Assembly (NCBI GenBank): GCA_021464415.1
Contig: CM038468.1
Location: forward strand, 32,228,969-32,292,968
Length of the DNA stretch: 64,000 bases
DNA from: Lonicera japonica
Lineage: Eukaryota > Streptophyta > Magnoliopsida > Dipsacales > Caprifoliaceae
Reading direction: 5' to 3'
Part shown: piece by piece, positions 1-11,299 of the stretch
Layout of the letters: every line of letters begins with the position of its first letter
Numbering within the stretch: the first letter of the stretch is position 1
Notes under the pieces: generated by a model
Databases searched by the model: none
Told to the model about the DNA's origin: nothing
What the model saw: only the letters and a program-made list of their open reading frames with translations
Program-made: the position numbers and the translations under genes

Positions 1-636
1 TGAACTATACGTACTAATACTAATTATGAAATCAATTTGCATTACTTAATTTTATCAAAAACACTTGTTTATTAAAGTGAAGTAGCACTCGACACTACAA
101 AATCTTTTATTAAAAGTGAGTTTAAAAATATTAAATAAAAGCCACAATTTAATTCAAATAGGTTAAAACATGATTGAAATCAAATTTGAACTAAAATAGG
201 CGGTGGAAAAAAATTGATGATTTCGGCATTAAAAGGTAAGGATTAAAACTGCTACCAAAAACAGCGCGCTTTAATTTGAAATCTAAAAAAAATACATAAC
301 CAATTAATTTAGAGAATATAGATCGCTCTCTAAGTCAACTAGTTAGGATTTAGCGTAAAAACAACGATTCAAACTAGTTGAATTAATCAAATTGAGTATT
401 TTACACCTTTAGTTCTTACTAAAACTTGTTGAATTATTTGAATTAACCATTCAAGCTATTCTTAACTTATCAATCAATTCTCCACCAAATGATTGTTGGT
501 CTTCAACTTGTATTCAAGGGTTGGGTTTAGGATCCGCGTTCCATCTCTTCGACGAAATTCCAAGGTTCTTGCACTTTCATAATTCAAGGGTTAAGGATCC
601 ATTAATCTGGCTAGGAAAAGCGATCCGAGATCGTGT
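1..636. other. Unassigned AT-rich non-coding sequence
   Basis: I see no coding exon, RNA gene or clear element end here. The only local structure is a short direct repeat of ATTCAAGGGTT near 513 and 582. The duplicated segment (copy A) starts at about 637. Confidence 0.5.
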
Positions 637-844
637 CAAGTTGGATATGACTTCCATTCCATTGAGGGACTGCTTGTTGAAGGTGGTGATGGTTACTAAG
701 GTGAAAGTTTTGTGGTAGAACAATGGAAATAGAGGTGGTGGATAGGTGGTATTGTGATTGGTGAGGTGGTGGAGGGGTGGTAGGAGGCGGAGGCACAATG
801 GAGGAAGGGAGGAGAGAGGACCCCAGAAAACTCATGGTGTTCAT
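611..844 (-). pseudogene. Proline-rich N-terminal relic, paralogue of the LINE-like ORF at 31747-32154
   Basis: The minus-strand reading frame starts MNTMSFLGSSL and is rich in P, S, T and H. It matches the start of the 135-residue frame at 32154-31747, where it runs on toward a DUF4283-like region. Here the homology ends near 637, at the duplication boundary, so only the first part survives. Function is unknown; it could simply be non-coding sequence with a chance frame. Confidence 0.3.
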
Positions 845-2210
845 GAAATTTTAGGAAGGAGGAAAGAGAAAAGAGAGAATTTTGGTATTTTTTCTCTAAA
901 AATTTCATTGTGTTGTGGTCTTCATCTCTCACTTTTCCTAAAAAATATTTATCACTTGAACTACAAAGTTATTGCATATAAATTAGCCTTTATATAATTA
1001 ATGAACTAATAATTTATACTGAGTTGTGCTATTCATGTATCAGTACTCTACTTAATATCGAAAAAAACAAAACTTGGGGCAAGCTACAACCCTCCTCAAT
1101 TCCCGATTAAATCCAACTGCCGAACGTATTAATTTGGATTATATATTAAATTTTAAAATAAACATCAAATCGTGTACAGGATTGGAATTGATGAATACCT
1201 ATAATACCTTGATGCTTCATTGCTAGTTATTTTAAATTAAAATTTCATTTTATCACTGTGACGACATTAAAATCTACATTAATATTTTAAATCACAAAAT
1301 TATGAATTATGAAAAAAGAAAGTTAGTTTGAGCTTTATTGAATATAATTGCGAGACAAAAATCAATGATGTTTATACGTTCGACTCTAATTTTAAAAAAT
1401 GATTAATTTTTAGTGACGGAATTTCGTGACAAAATATTTGTCGTAAATATAATATTTTATTCTTTGCATGTGTTTATTATTAGAGTGCCTACACTATACA
1501 TGTGTTCTTACGAATTTAAAATTAAGCCTACTAAAAGGGTCTCCAAAATTCCTTTCTGGCTCGGATCAAAGGGTCTGGCTAACTGGAAAAGGCTTCCCCT
1601 CCTAGATCTCATTGGTGCCTAATCAAACTGATTGCCTGTTGAATTTGACCAAGAGAGTATTCACAAATGATTGAACTGATCCAAACGACAATGCATCAAT
1701 AATAACACCATTCAACGAAGAAAAAAGAGGTTTAAGTCTCTTACTTTTATTACAAATAATAAAGAAACCTCCCCACCCAAAGTGAGACATCTAAGATTTC
1801 CAGGCACCAGATGGGCTCCCTACCCATAACCACTAGACTAACCCAAATACCCGCTACAATTCAAATCCTCACAATTGCTCTTTTATCAACTAAGACCTAA
1901 TTCTTTTTTTTGATCAACAAACATTCACTAAAGAAACCACAATTACAAAATAAGGGTGTCAAGAGGGAGAGGATGACAAAACAGCCAATACCCTATAAGA
2001 GACTCTTCACTACCCAAAGCAGTAATATAATATTATAATGAGCAATATTTAAAACCCTAATTCAATTTCGCTCCATCACCCCCTTAATTCCTAACACAAA
2101 ATCGGCAGCCAATAAATACCATAATCTAATTACAGTCTAACTGCATTGATTAACACTAATAATATATCCCAATCAAGAATTAACCCTAAAGAACTCAAAA
2201 TAAATAATCC

Positions 2211-2991
2211 GACTGATTATACATACTTATATATATATATATATATTGTAAGGTCAACATTTCTGATCTGATGAACTGTCTCACAAACAAGATTTATAGG
2301 CAATAAGTGAAAGAAAATAAGCAAAGAGAACACAAAGGATTTTTAAGGGTGGTTCTCCTGACCAATGGATAGTAAGTCTAGTTTACGTCCACCCCTGGTA
2401 GACGTGATTATGATTTTGTTGATGATGATGATGGTTACAAAGACGATAGAGATAATACAATTTAATAGTTACGTACACGGGTATTTCTAGATGATTTGAA
2501 TTGATGAAAGCTAGTCCCTTTTATAAATGTAAAGAACTAGCTGTTACAAAAAATATCACTCCCGTGTTTGGAGGGAGTGGAGATAATGGTGGGTGGTTTG
2601 TAAATTCATGGCCGAATAATAGTTGGTTGTGGGGCATGCTTAACACGCTCCATTATGCAACTGCCATGTGTCACACTGCTATTGCTTCCCAGATGCTTTT
2701 ACAGCGAGCTCGGCTGTAGGCTAGGAGCTCAACATGCTTCCCATCTCGGGCTTCGAACTTAGTATTTTTATCCCCTTCATATATAATTATACGTCATGGG
2801 TACAAACATTTAGCCAACCCAACAAAGAAAAGTAAATCTAGATTGAAAAATTGTTCATTCCAAGTAGAACAAGAAGTGAATCACTTACTGCCAAATACAT
2901 TATTGCTGCTTCCTGGTGGTATCTCTTTGTTAAGGAAGTAAACTCAATCATTCAGTTGTGTAGAGAGAGAATCATGGAATTCGGTTCGATA
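2211..2991 (+). mobile_element. Insertion specific to copy A with a Ty1/Copia RNase H relic
   Basis: Copy B reads straight from AATAAACAATCC to AAACCGATTTATACTTAGG, whereas copy A has about 780 extra bases. Inside, at about 2868-2925, a plus-strand frame gives ESLTAKYIIAASWW, which resembles the Copia RNase H motif S-T-A-E-A-E-Y-x-A-A-S with small deletions. No LTR pair or clean target duplication was found, so the element type is an inference from one short motif. Confidence 0.35.
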
Positions 2992-5900
2992 CCAAACCGA
3001 TTTATACTTAGGTAACCGAAATTTTGGTTCGGTTTTAATATAATTTGTGGTCGAAACCGAAATTCAACTTCCCTGCCAATTAGAAAATTCAGTTATCTCG
3101 CAAATATAATATTTTATTTTTTCTTGAATTTTTTCATACAAAATTCTATAATCACGTTGAATCTTGATTTATAAGTGTTGAGTTACTTTCAAAAATATAA
3201 TTTTTATTAGAAACCATAATTTGTATTAAAACTTAATACATTTTTCAGGTTTAAAAAAAATTATGAGGGAGAAATATGATGTGACAATATAAATTTACGT
3301 TTTATTTTATACAAGTGTTTTACACAATTTATTTTTAAAAAGTTACTGAAGATGCAAACTTCTACAAATTGTATAGAAACGAAATTATAGAAGGATGTTA
3401 AAGATGCTCTCAAACACCAAATTCAAACCAAGCCTTACACTGTGTGTGGAAAACGAAATAGAAGAAATAGTAAAGTACAAAGGGATGATGATGCAGAAGT
3501 GGCCAGGGTTCGAATTTTGTCAATAACAGTTTAATATGATAGTTGATTAATCCCTTAAAAGATGGTAATACAAGTATTGCAAGGTGATTCAGTGCGAAAA
3601 CAAGTTTTTGAAGAAAAGTTCAAAGACGTCAGGATGGTGATGGGACGCGAATGACATAATTGGAACAAAAGGCAAATCTTCAAAGAATAATTCAAAAGAG
3701 GCGGTAATGCATGCTCAATCTCTGTTGGGAAAGCTTAGATATCCCTTTAAAAGATAGTTTATTTTCGAGAATTATTCTTATTTATATAGTCCATTATAAT
3801 TTATTAATATAAAAATTCGTTCTAATCTTTGCCTATAGTTAAACTTTAAAAAATAAAATTGTACAAAGGGATGAGTGTCGTAGGTTCCTTTTTATTTTTA
3901 AGGTGGAAGTACTTTTTTATCTTTTACCATTTAAAGAAAGTGAACGCGTTAAAAAGTACTATGATTTAATATATATTTAAAAAAAAAAATCGGATCAGAA
4001 ACCTCGGATCTTCAAAATTGTATTATCGCTATCGTACTGTTTGGGAGTTGGTAACGGATTTTTGGTTAACATTTTAAATAATTTTTTTTTGTTAGGTACG
4101 GTAATTTCTTGTTTTAAAATGCCAAATCTACCTTATAATAATTAAATTATCTTTACGAAATTTTAATTAAAAAACTCAAACTGAAAATCGGTGAACTAAG
4201 AGTTCAATGTATATATATATTTATTTATTTATTTAGTTCAATGCATTATCCCTTTAGATCCTTCTTCCATATATATATATATATATTTATTTATTTTTGT
4301 CTATTAAAATTTTAAATAATCAACTCACTCACATTACAATTTTTTGAATCTTTTAGTGAAATTATCTTCACAAAATTTCATAAAAAAATTAATAAAAAAT
4401 TATTCATTTAGCCTTCAAAATGATCGTGTCAAAAGCTAGGGACGCGTGTGCGCGGTTATGGATAAACCGAACAACTTAACCAATCCGGCCTTATTGGATA
4501 GGTTTGTTTATGTTTATAAAATCAATTGAATTGGATTGGATCGATTTTCTAAAGAAACCGATTGGATTGGATTTGATTTGTTTTTGGTTTAGCCTTTGGA
4601 TTAACCAATCCAATAATATAAAATAACATATATTATTTATATTTAGGATGTCAATATGGATTATGTAATCTTTAATATCATTGGTCATCTAATGATATTA
4701 AATATACTATCAATGATAAGAAGAAAAGAAAAAAAAATTAAAAAAGAAGAAGAAGAGATTAGTTCTAATCAAAATTGACGGAGGTCATCCAATATGAACT
4801 CTTATCCCTTTAAAATTATACTAAACTTAGATACTTGTATTTCTTCTCTTAATTCTGTGTAACTTTAATTTTCTTTATTAAATTTTATAATCGACAACCA
4901 ACTTCATTGTTCTTTTGGTCTGGTTTGGATTGGTTTTCCAATATAATTGGTTTAGATTGGGTAAAATTTTTTGAAACTGATTATATTGGTTTGACTTAGG
5001 TTTAAGTGACAAACCCAACCAAATTGAACCATGACACCCCGATTAGATGCCAATCATCTTCGTGCAAGAAATTATTTCTATAAAATGTCACAAAAATGAT
5101 TTGAATTCATGAGCTGAAATATGCATAGCACATCTAATTACCATTGGACATGACCAAATATCATTATATATTTTTAATATAAAAATTTACTAAGTACCCT
5201 ACTTTACACACGTAAAACATGCCCACAGAATAATATCATTAGGTATGATTAACAAGCATAGAACCATGACTTAAAAATGGCGTGGGCTAGTAAGAATAAC
5301 GTCTTACCACTTAACTCCTATATTTTTATTAATATTTTTTTTGATTTTATGTCATATATATTTTAAGATCTAGTAACACTTGAAACAACCTCTTTGGTGT
5401 ACCGTTGGTTTTGATGCCAGTAGATTTATCTATATTTGTTGAAAAACAAACATACAAAAATATTTGTTTCTTACGTTTCCAACATTGATTATATTAAAAA
5501 AAATTAAAAAAAAATAGGTAGGAGTAAATGTTATTTGAGAAAGATGGAGTAAAAGGGCAAAATCTATACATGAGGATTTCACAAAACCAATAGGCCAACA
5601 GTTGGAGGCTTGGTCTTGTGCAGATCTAAGTATATTAGATGGGCTGGGCCTTTATAATTGTTTCAACTTATTTCTTAAAAAGATTTAAAACTACCCTTTA
5701 ACTAAGTTTGTACATACTTTCGTTGCACAAGAGTTGTTTTCACTCTGGATTTACCATCTCTAAGTCACTCTATCATCATTTTTAATGGATTATTTAATCG
5801 TAAATGACATAATTCAAACTCAACCCACATCATCATAGTTACATTCTGATGATTAGTAATACCTTTATATTGTGAAAGAGCAAAAATATTAATTATGTCC

Positions 5901-8089
5901 AAAAAAAAAAGAGTATAAATTTAAGATATCCCAAAATAAAATTTCAACCACTGATTGCTAAATATTGAATGCTGAAATCTGGATTCTTAATGTTGAATGG
6001 AATTTCTAAAAAATGAATTTGAATTTACTTGACTTTAAATACTGAATAGATAGCATTTTATAATTTTACCCTTATTTTTATAATATATCACTAGCTAATG
6101 ACTAAAAAATATCGCGAACCTTTGTAGTTAAATTTAATTAAAGTTAAATTAGACTTACCTTTTAACGTTAGGTCCTCAATTTTAATTTAATTCAGCATTA
6201 AAAATTGAGGAAAAAAATTATCTTTTTCTTTATCTCTTAATGATACATAGATTTATTTCCGACCTTAAAAAGGTCAAAACAAACCCTCCTAAAAACTGAA
6301 TAAAAAGGATAATTTTCAAACCCAACAATTAATTTACTGGCCTAGTCACATCTAATTGGGCTGCCTGTTAAAAATCCATTACATATTGGGTTGGGTTCTC
6401 TTATCTGAGTTGTCTTTCTATTGGATTACTCATTAATCCAATAGGAACCCAATAGGACTATATATTGTAACCGAATAATTAGAGACTATTATCTTTTATG
6501 GTTTTTCCCCGAGGTAAATTCAACCGATTAATTCGACAAGTCACTAGGCCAACCCAATAGATTAAACTAACTCAAAAAAAAATTCCCCCTAAATATTACA
6601 ATCTCTACATAAACTTAGTGATGGACAAGCCACTAGGCCAACCCTATAGATTAACTATTATTGATCCTAAGAGCCTATTAATGGTTTTACTCCTATATCT
6701 ATTGGCCATGAAAATTAACTAGAATATTTTTAAGTTGGGTTTGGCAACCCAATTCCGATATTTGAAATTGGAATCATTGGAATTGGAGCAAAAAGTTGCT
6801 TAAATAATTCTGGAATCCAATCTCAAAGTTAGGAATTATGTTGCCAACTACACTAATAAGTACTCGATTGGTTCGAATTTTAGCTTGTTTAGCTAGGATC
6901 CTAAATTAATAATTTTGCACTACGATTCTTGTGTAGTTCATGCCAAGAGATCAAATAATAAGTTGAGGAGCCTCAAAACTTCCATATAAAATTTACATTT
7001 TAAATTCCAGAAATGAAAAAAACAGTAGTAAAAGTTTAATAGTGTGTGATCACGAGAAAATAGCTAAAACTACTACAAACCAACTCGTTTTGACCAATTG
7101 ATTTAATGGATCAAGTTGGGTTCAACAAGCTAGAACCGGCCACAACAAACCATCCATTTTCCCACCTAGTTTTTTCTTTGCAATAGGGAGATACTATAGG
7201 CAAAACAATTGTACTTATTGTCATGGCATTGTACAACTTTAAAAACATACAATACAACTTCTCTAAACAGATAATTGCTTCCACAATATGGATAGGCTTG
7301 AAATAAAAGGATTATCACTTATCTCCTAAAATATCCAAAGGGTTCCTTTCTTTTTCACTGCTCAAGCTTTCTCCTCTCTTTTTCAAACAATCAAAGAAAG
7401 TTTTCTTTTCTTTCCAAAATTTTCAATTCCAAAATCACTTAACCTGATCTAAGAAGCATAGAAGTATACTTCTTAAAGTATTATCAAAACCAAACACCAT
7501 CAAACTAAAATTAAAAACAAACAAGGAGTTTCTCTCACAATACTTATAATAACAGGCACATAATGTTTTCCTATCAAAAGAATATGCTTTCCCATCAAAA
7601 CTTGAATTTTCCTATCTCCCCTCCCCCCCCCTCTTTTTTCCTTTTCCTCCCATATGATTAACAAAGAATATGTTTTCACATCAAAGTTTCTCTATACATT
7701 AAACTACCTTAAGACAAGCTCTATATAGTATACCGAACTCACATTTTCCCGTTAATCCATTTACTCGGGGATCATTACATCATTTTCTGCCCCATGGAAA
7801 GCACAAACAGCCCTGAAAAAGAAAGAAATGAAACATGAAAAAAAGGAAACCATAGATTTGTTTAGTAACATACAAAGTTAATAGCTTTATATCAAAAAAT
7901 ATAGTAAAAATTACAAGCATCAAGAAGAAATCCCCAAAAGTCTGATTAGAGTGTCACTCTATATGATTAACACTTTGGAGAGCCAATAGCTATCTATTAT
8001 TATGGTATCTTGATATCAAATACTTTATTCGGAAGTTGCAAGAACGCTCTTGACTTTACAAAATATATATATATATTTGATCCTTGAAT

Positions 8090-9432
8090 TGAAGGTAATT
8101 AGGGCAGTAATCATGCATCGCATACACTAATTTACGCACTAATCTTAAACCCTAGGATCTATGCTGTTCAATAAAATCGACAGAAGACATATCTTATGTG
8201 TGATTTGATGTTACTAAAACGAACCGGATGGATCGAATCCTTCTGTTGTTGTCGTCCTTAGCGTAGAAATTACGACGCCTCTACGGTATGCACACACGAA
8301 CGGGATGAGATCTTGCTTGGTTGTGTGTACTAGCGCCTTCTAGGGTTCTCACAATTATTTCGACTCTCTAGCCTCTCAATAATTTCCCATTACGGCCAGG
8401 ATGAACAAAGGTTCCCTTTTATAAGGGAACCCTAGTGAGAACCCTAAGCAACAAACGAACTGGGCCCAAGTCCAACTTGGCCCGTTTTAATTCGTTTTGA
8501 TCCAACTCGTTTTGGTGTGCGACCCTGTAGGTTTTACACTCTTTGGCAGTATTAAAATTAAAGCCCGTTTTATTATACGAATAGTAAGCGGTCTCTAGTA
8601 AAACATTACTACTATCCAAAGGGTATAAAGGTCAAAAACGACACACAACCTTAAATTGATATTCCACATATTAACTCCTTTTGTCAATCGATATCTAGAT
8701 TGAACACAAGACTAGGCAAGTGTCATTCTTGTATAGTTCAATCTTTATTTCTTGATCTCTAAGTATAATTAATCTAAAACAAATGACATCTCATTTGTGC
8801 ATGGCCATGCAAATATTAATTACACTTATCAAGGGGCCCAACGATATCTCTCTCAATACATGAGAGTGACAAATCCCATCTTGATCAACCACATACCTCT
8901 ACATAGTTCAAAGTATGATCGGTCATCATCTTTATAATTACTCGATCAAGAGCAACGTTTGATAATGCCTGACATGCTAATCCCTATGTTGGTAACCATG
9001 GCGATCTCAGGTCTGAGGATAATACGATATCATAAATGGGGAACATCACTGATGACATTATGTAACACTCCTCGCAGTGTCCCCAAAGCGGGTCAGTCCA
9101 ATACTTTGTTCCCTAACAAGTATCAGTATGTTCAGCTTGATATTTCCATATCCATGACTTGTGGAATATAATCATTAGCTGACTCATACTCTAATCATTA
9201 TATCAATGTGATCCTATGTTATTGACACATGATTAGGGACATCTAAATAATATTATTATAACATTACTAGCATCCCACAATCAAGTCACTTACTTGATGA
9301 ACTAGTATTAATATATATTATTTACAAGATAATATAAAGTATAATAAATAAACTTTAATAATAACAATAAGCATAAAATATCCAAGTACAAATCATAATT
9401 TATGAATAGTCCTAGGACATATCTCTTTCATG
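8090..9432 (-). mobile_element. Solo LTR (1,343 bp) with TGAAT target duplication
   Basis: The sequence starts TGAAGGTAATT and ends ATATCTCTTTCA. It is flanked on both sides by TGAAT (8085-8089 and 9433-9437). Copy B at about 52255 has a single TGAAT at the same place (empty site). A minus-strand TATAAAAGGGAACC near 8420-8440 looks like an LTR promoter, so the minus strand is taken as sense. No internal retrotransposon sequence, PBS or second LTR adjoins it. Superfamily is not assigned. Confidence 0.85.
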
Positions 9433-9542
9433 AATTTAGTGCTTTATTGTTCATATAAAATAATTCAAAAGAAAACCATTACGCAGATCACAAAATATAA
9501 TTAAACTGCTTGCATTTTAATTAATCGTACATATGCATCAAA

Positions 9543-9813
9543 TGGGTGCGTTTGATTGCTTGGAAAATGACCAGAAAACAACTAACTTTAACAAGAGTTT
9601 GAATAAAAAAAGGATGAATGATATAGGGAGATTTTCTCGGTCTTTTCCTCGATTTTCATGGAATTTTTTTCTTACCTACAGCCAGAATTTATACTCATTG
9701 GAAAACCAAAAATGTTATAGAACATCTCGCCAAATCAATTATCTAATTTTTCAACTTCTCGTCAAAATTAGACGTTTTTCAATTATTTTCTGACTTTCTT
9801 ATCAAATGCAGCC
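9543..9813. mobile_element. MITE in the RIN4-like intron, copy A
   Basis: The termini are inverted repeats: GGGTGCGTTTGATTGCTTGG at the left, and the reverse complement of the right end reads GGCTGCATTTGATAAGAAAG. The same element is at 52371-52642 in copy B, so it pre-dates the duplication. No target duplication was recognised. Confidence 0.6.
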
Positions 9814-10325
9814 TTACTAGAACTAAAAACCCTCTCAATTTTTTTTTTACTTGTTACGGATGTGTACTACTACCCATTACGAATTAGTATACACTATAGA
9901 GACATCAATCATATACCTTTGAACTTTCAATTCCACGTCGGTTCTGACCATTCGGACAAGAAGAAGACGCATTTGAAGTTATTGGGGCCTTTCCAGCACT
10001 ATTTTTCTCATCTGTTACCATTTCGAATACTTGTGTGAATCCTTCAGCTGATGTTGGATCACTTTCATCCCAATCTCCGAATTTCGAAACAGTAGGCGCC
10101 TCATCAGACTGCCGCATAGCAACACGCATTATTATCCGGAAAAAAAATCCTCTTCGTTCTATTCCAAAAAGAGAATCAATAATTCTATTAAAAAAATTTG
10201 GAGAATTACAGATAAAGGTATAAGAAATTCACCATTACAACTACAGACGGCACTAGCAATAAAAAGAACACTCCCTCATCCTATCTCAAACAGATTTGAT
10301 TGATAGTATCTGCCAAAGATACATA

Positions 10326-10374
10326 CTTGGGCGACATACAATGTACATCGCCTAAGAGTCCTCCGGAGGTAGTG
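10326..10374. mobile_element. CACTA-element terminus (remnant) at the duplication breakpoint
   Basis: Read on the minus strand it begins CACTACCTCCGGAGGACTC and continues with CTTAGGCGATGTACA and GTATGTCGCCCAAG. That is the same terminal octamer and subterminal motif as the right end of the complete element at 46132. No matching left end is seen. It lies between the end of copy A (10297) and the first unit of the tandem array. Confidence 0.75.
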
Positions 10375-11021
10375 TAATTAGATTGTATATATAAAGATAC
10401 ATACGTCACCAAAGATACATACGGTTCCCTTCTCTCCATCTAGAAGAGAACCAAAAATTTCCCATTAAGTAACTAAGGTGATTTGGATGAGGAAGGCCAC
10501 GTACCCGCTCGATTCGCGTTGTTATTGTGATCGATTCTCGAATTCCGCATTTATTTATCATGAATGCAAGTACGCAGTTTAAATGTTTTAATTTAGATCG
10601 TGATAATTTGACATGTTAATTTAAGAGATTAAATTTTAACAATTGGTATTAGAGAAATTTTATGTTAAATAATTAAGAAAATCTAAAAATTTATTATTAT
10701 ATGAGATTCGGTTATAATAATTATGAAGGTTAGAATACATATATATATTAGATGTATTAAAGGACAAATGTTTCTTGATGTGCGATCTAATATAACCCAT
10801 ATGTAGAAGCGATTTGACTTTTTAGCATATTTCGATTTAGTAAATAAAAAAAAAATTGCCTGATAGTACTCCACTAACCTTTTGTTCTGATTAATATATA
10901 TATATATATATATATATACGTGTGTGTTGATTTGATGTGACAGTTGCCTTTGTTTATATATACATATATGGTTGCGTTTAATTGTATATAAATATATATT
11001 AAGCTAAGGGATATAAGTATA

Positions 11022-11299
11022 TGGGGGTTATTATTGATACACATTAAAATATTCTTTAACATTTTAAATTAGTTCAGTCCTTAAGGACCGAGTATGTGCG
11101 CATTGACTCGGCCCTTAAGGATCGAGTATATGTGCACATACTCGGTTATTATTAGGGGTCGAGTCAACATAATTTTTTTTTACCCAAAATGTTTCGGCCA
11201 CTAAATATCGAGTATGTACACATATACTCGATCCTTAAGGGTCGAGTAAATATGACGGAGTGTTAGTGAGTGTTTTGGTGTGTATCAATAACACCCACC
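11022..11299. mobile_element. hAT-type MITE (278 bp) with 8-bp target duplication
   Basis: Terminal inverted repeats: left TGGGGGTTATTATTGATACACA, right reverse complement GGTGGGTGTTATTGATACACA. The target duplication TAAGTATA is at 11014-11021 and 11300-11307. Paralogous units of the array have one TAAGTATA and no insert (about 17205). The interior is built from inverted copies of a CCTTAAGGACCGAGTATGTG-like motif and could fold strongly. Confidence 0.85.

Larger units (their letters stand above)
7780..10108 (-). pseudogene. Truncated RIN4-like gene: exons 3 and 4 only
   Basis: Two exons match the last two exons of the complete gene at 51959-56536. The first, 10108-9917 (192 nt, phase 0, acceptor CAG, donor GTATAT), encodes the C-terminal NOI segment with KFGDWDESDP. 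The second, 7812-7780 (33 nt), encodes GCLCFPWGRK and a stop, the fatty-acylated tail typical of RIN4. Exons 1-2 with the N-terminal NOI domain are absent because homology to copy B ends at 10297. In the NOI core the proline of VPKFGDW is serine (VSKFGDW), and DEND has become DESD. The intron carries a solo LTR (8090-9432) and a MITE (9543-9813). No start codon or promoter is evident. Confidence 0.85.
637..10297 (+). repeat. Segmental duplication, copy A
   Basis: This 9.7-kb stretch is collinear and highly similar to 31945-33670 joined to 46133-53172. Homology starts at CAAGTTGG (637 against 31945) and stops after CAGATTT (10297 against 53172). Copy A lacks the CACTA element found in copy B. 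It carries its own insertions: about 2211-2991 with a Copia relic, and a solo LTR at 8090-9432. It includes only the 3' part of the RIN4-like gene, so copy B, next to the complete gene, is inferred to be the parental locus. Confidence 0.9.

Noticed and set aside
2045..2070. AAACCCTAA telomere-like motif (also near 33378)
   Set aside because: A single unit in each duplicate; this is a common plant promoter or chance motif and not telomeric DNA.
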